A stretch of 64,000 nucleotides of DNA, taken from JAAURB01 sp049647265. Lineage in GTDB: Bacteria; Cyanobacteriota; Cyanobacteriia; Cyanobacteriales; Microcoleaceae. The position numbers were made by a program, and so were the translations under genes. Positions within the stretch are counted from its first letter, which is position 1. Every line of letters begins with the position of its first letter. The notes under the pieces are model-generated. The model worked only from the letters and a program-made list of their open reading frames with translations. It ran no database searches and was not told where the DNA came from. Shown here piece after piece: positions 25,261 through 34,503 of this stretch. Where the stretch lies: NCBI GenBank assembly GCA_049647265.1, contig JBARXJ010000071.1:124001-188000 (forward strand), written 5' to 3'.

Positions 25261-27210
25261 TTAAGACACGACTGATTTAAGTTGTTGAGATTGTAGTTGC
25301 TGGGGTGTTTTCTGCGATAATGGTAAAGTAATTGTTACGACTGTTCCTTGATCGATTCCTGGACTGTCTAGGGTAATCCATCCTTCCATCATTTGCATTA
25401 AGCTTTTAGAGAGTGCCAGTCCGAGTCCAATTCCGCCAAATTCTCGTGTTGTTGAACCATCCACTAAAGCAAAGGGTTGAAATAGCTTTTTTTGTTTTTC
25501 TTCGGCAATACCAATTCCTGTGTCTTGAATTTTAATAATGACTTGGTCTGGGTTTGAAGGCTGAGTATGAATTCGGGTTGAAATTGTAATTGAGCCGCTG
25601 GGGGTAAACTTAATAGCATTACTAATAATATTTAAGAATACTTGTTTCAGTTTATCTTGATCGGCTAACACTGTAATCGGTTCTTGCATTAAATCTAGCT
25701 GCAACTTTAATCCCTTTTGCTGAATTTCGTATTGCGTTAGATTAATCACATCTTTTAAGGTGGTAGATAAATCAATATCCTCTAATTTTATCGTCAGTTT
25801 TCCTTCCTGAATTAAAGCAATTTCTAAAATATCACTGACAATTTCATAAAGGCTCAATGCCGAGTCATTTGCCATATTTAAATATTCTAATTCTTCATCT
25901 CGATTATCACAAAAGTCATCAATTAAAAGTCTAAGAGAGTTAATAATTCCATTTAATGGGGTTCTGAGTTCATGAGAAACAACTCGTAAAAATTCACTTT
26001 TGAGTTGATTGGCAACGGAGGCTTCTCGAGAGGCAAATTCTAATGCTTCTGCTCTTAACTTTAGCCGCTCTACCATTACTTCTAACGCTTTTCCCATCTG
26101 ATTAAATTCACGAATTTTTAAATTTTTGGGAACTGTTGTTTCAGATTCTAAACTATTAACGGTTAGGGCATAATCTCGAAGCTGTTCGAGCGGTTTGGCT
26201 AAGTCGCGGGAGAGATAAAGTGCGGCAATAATACTCGCGATAATCAAGCTAAATGTGAGATAAAATAAAATTGAGTTAATGTCTTCTAAGCCAGATAAAG
26301 CATCTTCTAAACTGGTTACCGCTAAAATAACCCATTGATTGTCTTTGCTGCCTGTTAAAGGGCTAGGAATTGCATCATATCCAGCTAACAGTTCAACATC
26401 GCTTTCTTCAAAGGAAAATAGGTGAATAAAGTCAATTTCCCCAGCTAATGCCCGTCGAATCAAGTTTTGTAAGCGGTTAGCATCTGCTTCTTGTTCAATA
26501 TTACGCCCGACTCGTTCTAAGCTGGGATGAGCAATAATTTTACCATTTTGATTGAGAACAACAGTAAACCCACTTAAGGATTTGGGGCGATCGTCAGCGG
26601 TGAGATATAGGGTAGACTGCAAGGTGAGAGCATAACGTAATTGACGACTGCCGGGTTGGGTGATGTAAATGGGTGCTGTTAACACCAAGTTAATTTGATT
26701 TCGCCACGGTGTTTGAGGATTGTTACTGTTGGCTGAGGTTTTCTCATCAAGGGTAACGTAGACGTTCGAGAATCCTAATGTCCGTTCGACAGGCTGCTGT
26801 TGTAACCAAAAATTTTGAGGTATTAGAGCGTTTGCCTCGTTTTCGCAGGTACTGGCAATGGGTTGTTGAGTTTGGATATCGGTGAGTTGTAGACAGCCGA
26901 TGGTGATTTCACTGGGAAATTGTTGTTGCAATTCTTCCAAGAAAACCTGATAATTTGCAGTATTAGAAGACTGTAAGGTTGTATTTTCTGCTGCTAACAT
27001 TAAGCTAGACTGAAGTACATTCACCCACTGACGCACTTCTTCTGCTTTTTGGACAGCGCTTTCTGTTAAATTGAGGCGGGCAGTCTCCAGTAAACCGGAG
27101 CGAGCTTTACGATAGGTAACATATTCCCCAAGCAATAAAACAGGGACACTTAACAATAAAATTCGGGATAATAGGATTCGACGGAATGAGGATTGACCCA
27201 ACTTAAACAT
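25261..27210 (-). CDS. Membrane sensor histidine kinase with extracytoplasmic dCache-like domain
   Basis: The 649-residue kinase has an N-terminal membrane segment (about 10-30), a large extracytoplasmic sensory region of dCache type (about 35-310), a second membrane segment (near 318-338), HAMP (about 338-392), HisKA with SHELRTPLNG (phospho-acceptor His413) and HATPase_c with N box NIISNAIKFTPSG, G1 DTGIGI and G2 GGIGLGLALSK. No receiver domain is fused and no response regulator lies beside it. The ligand is unknown. Confidence 0.92.
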   Translation of the reverse strand: MFKLGQSSFRRILLSRILLLSVPVLLLGEYVTYRKARSGLLETARLNLTESAVQKAEEVRQWVNVLQSSLMLAAENTTLQSSNTANYQVFLEELQQQFPSEITIGCLQLTDIQTQQPIASTCENEANALIPQNFWLQQQPVERTLGFSNVYVTLDEKTSANSNNPQTPWRNQINLVLTAPIYITQPGSRQLRYALTLQSTLYLTADDRPKSLSGFTVVLNQNGKIIAHPSLERVGRNIEQEADANRLQNLIRRALAGEIDFIHLFSFEESDVELLAGYDAIPSPLTGSKDNQWVILAVTSLEDALSGLEDINSILFYLTFSLIIASIIAALYLSRDLAKPLEQLRDYALTVNSLESETTVPKNLKIREFNQMGKALEVMVERLKLRAEALEFASREASVANQLKSEFLRVVSHELRTPLNGIINSLRLLIDDFCDNRDEELEYLNMANDSALSLYEIVSDILEIALIQEGKLTIKLEDIDLSTTLKDVINLTQYEIQQKGLKLQLDLMQEPITVLADQDKLKQVFLNIISNAIKFTPSGSITISTRIHTQPSNPDQVIIKIQDTGIGIAEEKQKKLFQPFALVDGSTTREFGGIGLGLALSKSLMQMMEGWITLDSPGIDQGTVVTITLPLSQKTPQQLQSQQLKSVVS

Positions 27211-28082
27211 AGTCTATTCCCTGCGAGAGATGAAATACCTCCATTTCGTAACTATCATCTGTGGATAGATACATCATATTACTGAATTCACTTCAGAGCT
27301 TTAGGACTGATATCGCGTTTGTGTATACTTCAATTATATAAAATCATTTATTCGATGTTGATGTAATTTGTTTTGAGGGTAAGTAGCGATTATATATTAT
27401 GGTACAGATCCCCTTCATAAGATTTAATATTGATCGAGATTTTATCACGAGTTAAAATTTACAGTTAAGCGGAGCGAACTTATACCGCAGTCCGTTACAA
27501 CTCCGGCTCAGATAGACCTCTTTTACGCTATCCTACCAGAATTATCAAACTTTACTCCTCAAAGGCTGATTCAAACCTGTAAAAACCATGAAGATGAGAG
27601 AGATTTGAGGATTTTATGATGCGTTAATGGGAGTGATGTAAAATTTTTAAAGTCCATTGATCTGTGCTCTAATCTCATATCTACTTGGATATCTAATATA
27701 CCATAGAAAGTTAAACAGCGAAAAGGAATATCTCTCAGTAGACAGTCCTACAGATGAAATCATTTTGAAGAAGTGCCATTAATCACAGTATTTCATATTG
27801 ATGCATGGACTACAACTGAGAAAAATACTTATAACAAACAAGTATATTTTTTATTGAGAAGTATTATAATCAAAAAAAATTAGGTCGGTTTGCGTAAATT
27901 TACAGAGATTTAAATTCAAATCAATACTTGAATAGAAGAGTCAAATTATTTTTAATATAAATTTTCACAGTATTTTAAGTCTTATAAAATTTTCAGATCT
28001 CTCTCTTTCTTAGAGTAGAGGTCTGTGATAACAGAGTATGATAACCTGCGATTATGTTTAAGTAAATGTGATACAGTTTAAT
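27211..28082. other. 872-bp divergent intergenic region between sensor kinase and photolyase genes
   Basis: This region carries promoters for both flanking genes. No confirmed gene is visible. A frame at about 27440-27620 on the plus strand stays open for some 60 codons without ATG and reads like protein (around LFYAILPELSNF), so it may be a gene fragment; I cannot assign it. The remainder is AT-rich with no strong repeats. Confidence 0.5.
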
Positions 28083-29591
28083 ATGACTTGTGGGATTTGG
28101 ATTTTAGGCGACGGGCTTTGGGAAAAACAAGCTGCTCTTCAAAGCTGTGATTTGTCCTCAGAAATACAAATTATTTTAATAGAGTCTTTACAACATATTC
28201 AAGTTAGACCTTATCATCGACAAAAACTTGTTTTAGTTTGGTCAGCGATGCGACATTTTGCTGAAGAATTAAGAGAAAAGAAGTTATCTGTTACCTATAT
28301 TAAAGCAGCAGATAATTTTGAACAACCTTTAAAAAACTGGATAGAACAATATGAGATTACTGAATTAAAAGTGATGAAACCCAATGATCGTCCTTTTATT
28401 CGATATATTCAAGATTTAAAGCTATCCTGTGAGGTTAATTTTATTCCCAATAATCAATTTCTCTGGAGTGAAGCCGACTTTAAAGAATGGAAAAAAGATC
28501 GTAAACGGCTAGTCATGGAAGATTTTTATCGAGAGGGACGTAAACGATTTGATATCTTAATGGAGGGCGATCAACCCGTAGGTAACCAGTGGAACTTTGA
28601 TAAAGAAAATCGCAAACCCCCTAAAGATCAGTTAAAGCCACCTTCTCCGATTTTATTTGAACCCGATCAGATCACTCAGGATGTTATTCAACAGGTAAAA
28701 AACTTAAAAAATATTTCTTTATACGGGGAATTAGAACCCTTTTATTGGGGAGTCACTCGCCAGCAAGCACAAAAAGCTTTGCAGCATTTTATTGAAGAAA
28801 ATATACCCAAGTTTGGAACTTATCAAGATGCGATGGTAACGGGAGAAGAAACAATGTGGCACGCTTTAATTTCTCCTTATTTAAATTTAGGTTTATTGCA
28901 GCCTATCGAAGTAATTGAAGCAGTTGAGAAGGCTTATTATCAACAAGATTTACCGTTAAATAGTATTGAAGGTTTTATTCGTCAAGTTTTAGGGTGGCGA
29001 GAATATATGCGGGGAATTTATTTAACTGTAGATGAAGACTATGGCGAAAAGAATTATTTTAATCATACCCAGTCTTTACCTGATTTTTTCTGGGATGCTG
29101 AGAAAACCCAGATGAATTGTTTACATCAAGTTTTGCGTCAAACCGAACAGTTTGGTTATGCACATCATATTCAACGATTAATGATATTAGCAAATTTTGC
29201 CTTAATTGCTGGATTATCACCCCAGGAGGTGAAAGAATGGTTTCATGCTGTTTATATTGATGCTTATGACTGGGTAATGCAAACCAATGTAATAGGTATG
29301 GGATTATTTGCAGATGGCGGTTTGTTAGCCTCTAAACCCTATGCAGCTTCAGCAAACTACATTAATAAAATGAGTGATTATTGTAAAAACTGTCATTATA
29401 ATTACCGCGATCGTACTGGAGAAAAAGCCTGTCCTTTTAACTTTTTTTATTGGGATTTTATAGATCGTCATTACGATCAATTAAAGTCTCAAGGGCGCAT
29501 GGGATTTATGCTGAGTAATTTAAACAAAATGTCAGCAGAACAACGTCAAGATATTCGACAGAAAGCCGATCAATGGCGTTCCAAACATTAA
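28083..29591 (+). CDS. Cryptochrome/photolyase-related protein, FeS-BCP (PhrB-like) class
   Basis: This 502-residue flavoprotein belongs to the iron-sulfur bacterial cryptochrome/photolyase class, whose characterised members repair (6-4) photoproducts with light. An N-terminal alpha/beta antenna-type domain begins MTCGIWILGDGLW. The C-terminal FAD domain has Cys in QMNCLHQVL and three more in YCKNCHYNYRDRTGEKACPF, giving the four ligands for a 4Fe-4S cluster. ATG at 28083 matches the usual start; a GTG five codons upstream is possible. The cofactors are inferred from family knowledge. Confidence 0.92.
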   Translation: MTCGIWILGDGLWEKQAALQSCDLSSEIQIILIESLQHIQVRPYHRQKLVLVWSAMRHFAEELREKKLSVTYIKAADNFEQPLKNWIEQYEITELKVMKPNDRPFIRYIQDLKLSCEVNFIPNNQFLWSEADFKEWKKDRKRLVMEDFYREGRKRFDILMEGDQPVGNQWNFDKENRKPPKDQLKPPSPILFEPDQITQDVIQQVKNLKNISLYGELEPFYWGVTRQQAQKALQHFIEENIPKFGTYQDAMVTGEETMWHALISPYLNLGLLQPIEVIEAVEKAYYQQDLPLNSIEGFIRQVLGWREYMRGIYLTVDEDYGEKNYFNHTQSLPDFFWDAEKTQMNCLHQVLRQTEQFGYAHHIQRLMILANFALIAGLSPQEVKEWFHAVYIDAYDWVMQTNVIGMGLFADGGLLASKPYAASANYINKMSDYCKNCHYNYRDRTGEKACPFNFFYWDFIDRHYDQLKSQGRMGFMLSNLNKMSAEQRQDIRQKADQWRSKH

Positions 29592-29605
29592 TAATATCTG
29601 GGAGT

Positions 29606-30301
29606 TTATAGCTGTAGTTGAGTCACCGCAATATTCCCATTTAAGCAAACTTCAACATCTGTTCCAGGACGGCGTTGACGCTTGGCATAGATACCTTTAT
29701 AGTAGTATTGATCTCCATCAACCTGATAGTCAATATGTAAAGGTTCAGTAGAAGGCTGACAAAAAATGATTTCTGGATCGGGTTTTTCAGGTTCAACAAA
29801 AGGAAAATTCACATTCCAAAAACAACCCGGTTGAAGCGGACGAGAAAATAAGTTATTTAAAACTTTAATAGTCCAACGAGTGGTTTGTTCCCAGTTAATC
29901 GGATTTTTTCCTTTACGATATTGAGATAAAGCAATACCTGGAATTCCATGAAATGCGGCTTCTCGCACTGCTGCAACCGTTCCAGAAATATAAACATCAA
30001 CCCCCATATTTCCGCCATGATTAATTCCAGAAATCACCCAGTTAATTTGAGGACAAAGCTGATAAATTGCTAATCGAATACAGTCTGCTGGAGTACCAAA
30101 AACAACATATTCTTTCTCAGATCGATGTTCAACTTGAATCGGTTTTAGGGTTGTGACTTGATGACCACAACTTGAATATTGAGTATTAGGGGCAACAAAA
30201 ATACTGCTTTTATCGATTAGACTTGTTTTATCAATTGCAGTCGCCAAGGCACGAATTCCTACAGCATCAATCCCATCATCATTAGTTAGAATAACTGTCA
30301 T
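29606..30301 (-). CDS. surE: 5'/3'-nucleotidase SurE
   Basis: SurE is a metal-dependent phosphatase acting on nucleoside monophosphates and, in some bacteria, short polyphosphate. The 231-residue product begins MTVILTNDDG with metal ligands Asp8 and Asp9. Further conserved parts are APNTQYSSCGHQVTT, GTPADC and SGINHGGNMGVDVYISGTVAAAREA-like sequence. It converges on the photolyase gene with only 14 bp between stops. Confidence 0.94.
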   Translation of the reverse strand: MTVILTNDDGIDAVGIRALATAIDKTSLIDKSSIFVAPNTQYSSCGHQVTTLKPIQVEHRSEKEYVVFGTPADCIRLAIYQLCPQINWVISGINHGGNMGVDVYISGTVAAVREAAFHGIPGIALSQYRKGKNPINWEQTTRWTIKVLNNLFSRPLQPGCFWNVNFPFVEPEKPDPEIIFCQPSTEPLHIDYQVDGDQYYYKGIYAKRQRRPGTDVEVCLNGNIAVTQLQL

Positions 30302-30438
30302 ATTCTATAAAATTTTAAAAAATGTACACTGGATAAAAATTACAATTTATCAATCATTCAAATTAAATTGCATCAGTATATTAGATTTATTTGACTGGCT
30401 TGTCAAGGTGCTGATTCAAAATCATTAAAAATATGCAT

Positions 30439-30470
30439 AAAAAAACTCTCCCTTTAATAAAAAGGAAGAG
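30439..30470 (-). terminator. Intrinsic terminator of the Mn-catalase gene
   Basis: On the minus strand CTCTTCCTTT (30470-30461) pairs with AAAGGGAGAG (30455-30446), with one G-T-type imperfection and a 5-nt loop. It is followed by seven T residues (30445-30439). This is a strong intrinsic terminator 50 bp after the catalase stop codon. Confidence 0.88.
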
Positions 30471-30522
30471 ACACATTGGTTTCATGTTCAAGACTGATTC
30501 AATATTGCTATTGTGAAAGAGC

Positions 30523-31212
30523 TTATACTTTTTCTTTCATGGGGTCAGCAATATATCGGAAGTTTTCATCTGAATTCCAAGGACCCCGTTGATCTTCACC
30601 GTTTGTAGAGAGATTATAGTAAATATCAACAGTTTCATCGGGTTGAATATTACCGAAGAAAGGATCGGTTAATTTACCCAGTGAATCTAATGCTTTCATG
30701 AACATTTTTGTGTGAGAAATTTCACGGGTCAGCAGATGGTGTAATGTTTCTTTGGTTTGAGTATCAGGTGCTAACAAAATTAGATTTTCATAAGTTTGAC
30801 GCGCACCGGCTTCTGCTGCGATATTGGCGCGTAAATCTCGCACAACGCTACCGCCTTCATTTAAATAAGCTGCTGTCCAGTTATTACCTTGAGAGTCGAG
30901 GAAGTGAGGTCCTTGACCGCGAACAGCAAACAATGTACTCTTGAAAGCTTCAGTTTGATCGACTTCTTTTGTATGACATTCAATCAACTTACCAATCATT
31001 TCTAAGTGACTAAATTCTTCGACTGCAATATCTTGCAGCATATCTTTAATCCCTGCGTCTTCTACATGGAAAGACTGAACCCAGTATTGTAATGCGGCAG
31101 ATAATTCCCCTGTTGCACCACCAAACTGCTCTAGTAAGAGTTGAGCATACTTAGGATTAGGATCATCAATTCTAACGTCTTTTTCGATTAACTCTTTTTT
31201 GTGGAAAAACAT
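30523..31212 (-). CDS. Manganese catalase
   Basis: This non-heme catalase disproportionates hydrogen peroxide with a dimanganese site. The 229-residue four-helix protein has ligands matching the family: Glu36 (GATGELSAAL), Glu66 and His69 (VEEFSHLEM), Glu in NIAAEAGARQTYENL and His in TREISHTKMF. Length is slightly below that of Lactobacillus plantarum catalase (266), with a shorter C-terminal tail. It is transcribed alone, bounded by a good terminator, and is the first gene of the stress/redox block. Confidence 0.95.
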   Translation of the reverse strand: MFFHKKELIEKDVRIDDPNPKYAQLLLEQFGGATGELSAALQYWVQSFHVEDAGIKDMLQDIAVEEFSHLEMIGKLIECHTKEVDQTEAFKSTLFAVRGQGPHFLDSQGNNWTAAYLNEGGSVVRDLRANIAAEAGARQTYENLILLAPDTQTKETLHHLLTREISHTKMFMKALDSLGKLTDPFFGNIQPDETVDIYYNLSTNGEDQRGPWNSDENFRYIADPMKEKV

Positions 31213-31562
31213 ATTAGTGTCTCAATAAATATTGGCAGTTTATCAATCAATACTAAGTATCTGAGTTCAACTCATCCCTTAGCTAACGAACTTAACTAAC
31301 ATATTAAAGATTATCAAGATTAAATACCTGAATCTATAGGCTGACTTTTGTTGATTTTTAAGTCTCTCCAATTGAACAGTTGACATGATGGCTTTAAACG
31401 AATAGCTTATGTCTTGAGATAGAGGTCACAATCTGATAAAAAGACTATCGTTTGACAATATTTAGTAAACTTAGCTAATTATTATTGAAATAACTCTCTT
31501 TTTGTAACTAAGAGTCTTGTTTTCTATTGTGAAACAATTTTGAAATTATTAAACATAAAATT
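31213..31562. other. 350-bp divergent promoter region between Mn-catalase and ybdK
   Basis: No gene is seen. The spacer serves divergent transcription of the catalase and the YbdK-type ligase, so both may share regulation. No operator was recognised. Confidence 0.45.
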
Positions 31563-32678
31563 ATGGTAGATATCAGCAGCTTAACAATAGGTGTAGAAGA
31601 AGAATATCAAATCATCAATCCGGAAAGTCGAGAGCTAATCGGACGTGCTGGACAGATTATTCCGATAGCAAGGGAAGTGCTGGGAGAAGATATTGTTCAG
31701 CCAGAAATGCACCGTTCTCAAATTGAAATTGCTACCTCTATTTGTCAAGATTTAGCTGAGGTTCGTCAGGAGTTAACACATTCTCGTCGAGCGATTTTAG
31801 AGTCGGCTCAGCAAAATGGTCAAGTTATTGCTGCGGCAGGTACACACCCTTTCTCCCATTGGAAAGAACAAAAAATAACTCCGAAAGAGCGGTATAAAAA
31901 ATTACAACAAAACTATCAACATATTATTAGAGACTTAATTATTTTTGGTTGTCATGTCCATATTGGAATGCCGAATCAAGAAGAAGCAATTGCTGTGATT
32001 AACCGAGCTAGAAATTGGCTCTCTGTATTACTGGCTTTAGCGGCTAATTCTCCTTTTTGGCTCGGAGAAAAAACAGGCTATGCGAGCTATCGAACTGAAC
32101 TTTGGTATCGTTTTCCTTTGACGGGGCCTCCTGCTACATTTAATACTTATCAAGAATATCTTGAGTTAGTGCAATCTTTAATTCAAACTGATGTGATTGA
32201 AGATGCGACGACAATTTATTGGGATATTCGAGTGTCTGATAAATATCCAACTATAGAATTTCGGGTGACTGATATTTGTCAAACGGTGGATGAAGCAGTT
32301 ATGATTACCGGATTAATTCAAGGTTTAGTTTTGACGTGTTTGACTGAAATTAAACAGAACAAATCTGCGCTAATAATTCATCCAGAATTGTTAAAAACCG
32401 CACATTGGAATGCCGCACGATATGGTTTAAACAATCATTTAATAGATGTAATTGAAAAACGCTCAATTCCCGCAGCCGAGTTAGTGAATAAATTTTTGAA
32501 TTATATTCGTCCAGCATTAGAAGAATTAGGAACCTGGGAAGAAGTGTCAGGTTTAGTGCAGAAGACTTTAACCGATGGAAATGCAGCTCAACGTCAACTT
32601 CAAGTCTATGAGAATACAGGAAACTGGGAAGATGTCGTAGATTATGTGATAGAACAAACTGCACTGGGAATACTTTAA
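31563..32678 (+). CDS. ybdK: Carboxylate-amine ligase, YbdK type (glutamate-cysteine ligase GCS2 family)
   Basis: The 371-residue protein matches E. coli YbdK in length and pattern: LTIGVEEEYQIINP at the N-terminus, AAGTHPFSHW near 95-105, GCHVHIGM near 135 and DIRVSDKYPTIEFRV. YbdK has weak gamma-glutamyl-cysteine ligase activity. The real amine substrate is unknown. It diverges from the Mn-catalase gene and precedes the Rieske/FAD gene by 162 bp. Confidence 0.9.
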   Translation: MVDISSLTIGVEEEYQIINPESRELIGRAGQIIPIAREVLGEDIVQPEMHRSQIEIATSICQDLAEVRQELTHSRRAILESAQQNGQVIAAAGTHPFSHWKEQKITPKERYKKLQQNYQHIIRDLIIFGCHVHIGMPNQEEAIAVINRARNWLSVLLALAANSPFWLGEKTGYASYRTELWYRFPLTGPPATFNTYQEYLELVQSLIQTDVIEDATTIYWDIRVSDKYPTIEFRVTDICQTVDEAVMITGLIQGLVLTCLTEIKQNKSALIIHPELLKTAHWNAARYGLNNHLIDVIEKRSIPAAELVNKFLNYIRPALEELGTWEEVSGLVQKTLTDGNAAQRQLQVYENTGNWEDVVDYVIEQTALGIL

Positions 32679-32840
32679 GTATAAACTCCTAAGCTCAAAA
32701 ATAACTTCTATCGAATGATAGAGGGATTATGAAGAAAAGTTAAATTATTATGAATATAACTTAGCCAGTTGCTTGATATGAGATTTGCTAATGCCATATT
32801 GAGCCATGACTATCTTCTTCATTAAAATTTCATTACTTTT

Positions 32841-34427
32841 ATGAATAAAACAGCAGTAAAGATTGCTCAGATTGACGATATAGGAATCGGTCAAATGAAG
32901 CAATTTAAAGTTGATAATAAAAAAATCTTACTCGCTCGCTTAGAAGAGGAAAAGTTCTATGCAACCGCACCTAATTGTACTCACTCTGGCGCACCTTTAG
33001 AAAAAGGAGTATTGAGTGGGGAGCGAGTTGTTTGTCCATGGCATAATGCTTGTTTTAATATCAAAACAGGTGACCAAGAACAACCACCGGGACTTGATGC
33101 ATTACCCAGTTTTCCAGTATATCTCGAGGGAGAAAATGTCATCATAGAGTTGCCGGAAAAAGTGCCGATGCAGCGACTGCATCAGATGGCAAAACATGAT
33201 CCTAATGTTGATAGTCGAGTGTTTGCTATTATTGGCACAGGTGCAGCCGGAAATATGGCAGCAGAAACCCTGAGAAGACAAGGTTTTCAAGGTCAAATTT
33301 TTCTCATTACTAAAGAAGAAAAACTGCCTTATGACCGCACAAAACTCAGTAAAAAGTATTTACAAGGTGGTGCAACAGCCGATGATTTACCGCAACGTGA
33401 TTGTGAATTTTATCAAGAATATGACATTGAATTACGGTGTGGTCTTGCAGTCACTGAAATTGATCCCAAACTAAAAACAATTACCTTTGAAGATCAATCT
33501 AAACTCAGTTACGATAAGTTACTGGTTGCGACAGGTGGAAAAGCGATTAAATTAGATGTTCCAGGCTCAGACTTAGAGAATATTTATACTCTACATCAGT
33601 TTAATGACGCTGACCAAATTTTAGATAAAGTAGACCAGGCTAAGCAAGCTGTTGTTGTCGGTTCAAGCTTTATTGGAATGGAAGTCGCCGCCAGTTTAGC
33701 TAAACAAGGCGTTGCTGTTACTGTTGTTTCTCCCGATAGCGTTCCCTTTGAGAAAATATTAGGGAAAGATGTGGGTAAAATGTTCCAAAAACTGCATGAA
33801 GAGAATGGGGTTAACTTTAAGTTTGGAACAAAAGTAAAAGCGTTTGAAGGAGACAGTAAAGTAGAAGCTGCTATTACTGAAAATGGCGATAAGATACCGA
33901 CAGACTTAGTGATTGTTGGGATTGGTGTTAAACCGGTTACTCAGTTTCTCAGTGGTGTTGAAATTAACGATAAAGATAATAGTGTTATTGTTAATGAATA
34001 TTTGCAGGCGACTGAAGATATTTATGCAGCCGGAGATATTGTTAATTTCCCTTACCAACCCACAGGGAAAATGACTCGGGTTGAACACTGGAGACTGGCT
34101 GCTCAACATGGACGAATTGCCGCCCAAAATATGTTAGGAAAACAGATAAAGTTTGCTGGGATTCCTTTCTTTTGGAGTGGGCAATATAATGTCAAACTTC
34201 GTTATGCTGGACACGCTGAAGAATGGGATGAAATTATCATTGATGGTGACTTAAACCAACAAGAATTCATCGCATTTTATGTCAAGGATAATCGGGTTTT
34301 AGCAGTTTCAGGCTGTGGACGCGACCTGGATATTGCTGCCATTACAGAATTAATGCGCTTGCAACAAATGCCAACACCGGATGCTATTCGTCAACCGATT
34401 AATTGGGTTCAACAATTGCATCAGTAA
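32841..34427 (+). CDS. Rieske ferredoxin-FAD/NAD(P) oxidoreductase fusion (AIF-like)
   Basis: The 528-residue protein joins an N-terminal Rieske [2Fe-2S] domain (1-105) to a pyridine-nucleotide-disulfide-type flavoprotein. Cluster ligands are visible as CTH and, 18-20 residues later, CPWH. The FAD site is IIGTGAAGNMAAETLRR near 127 and the NAD(P) site is VVVGSSFIGMEVAASL near 270. AIFM3 and ferredoxin reductases of dioxygenase systems share this arrangement. It leads a probable three-gene operon and could pass electrons between NAD(P)H and an unknown partner. The direction of electron flow is not known. Confidence 0.92.
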   Translation: MNKTAVKIAQIDDIGIGQMKQFKVDNKKILLARLEEEKFYATAPNCTHSGAPLEKGVLSGERVVCPWHNACFNIKTGDQEQPPGLDALPSFPVYLEGENVIIELPEKVPMQRLHQMAKHDPNVDSRVFAIIGTGAAGNMAAETLRRQGFQGQIFLITKEEKLPYDRTKLSKKYLQGGATADDLPQRDCEFYQEYDIELRCGLAVTEIDPKLKTITFEDQSKLSYDKLLVATGGKAIKLDVPGSDLENIYTLHQFNDADQILDKVDQAKQAVVVGSSFIGMEVAASLAKQGVAVTVVSPDSVPFEKILGKDVGKMFQKLHEENGVNFKFGTKVKAFEGDSKVEAAITENGDKIPTDLVIVGIGVKPVTQFLSGVEINDKDNSVIVNEYLQATEDIYAAGDIVNFPYQPTGKMTRVEHWRLAAQHGRIAAQNMLGKQIKFAGIPFFWSGQYNVKLRYAGHAEEWDEIIIDGDLNQQEFIAFYVKDNRVLAVSGCGRDLDIAAITELMRLQQMPTPDAIRQPINWVQQLHQ

Positions 34428-34503
34428 ATCAGAATAGCTCTCTTAATCATTCAGAGAGTTGAAACACAAAATTTTGTCCATTATTCATCAAAAATTACCT
34501 AAA

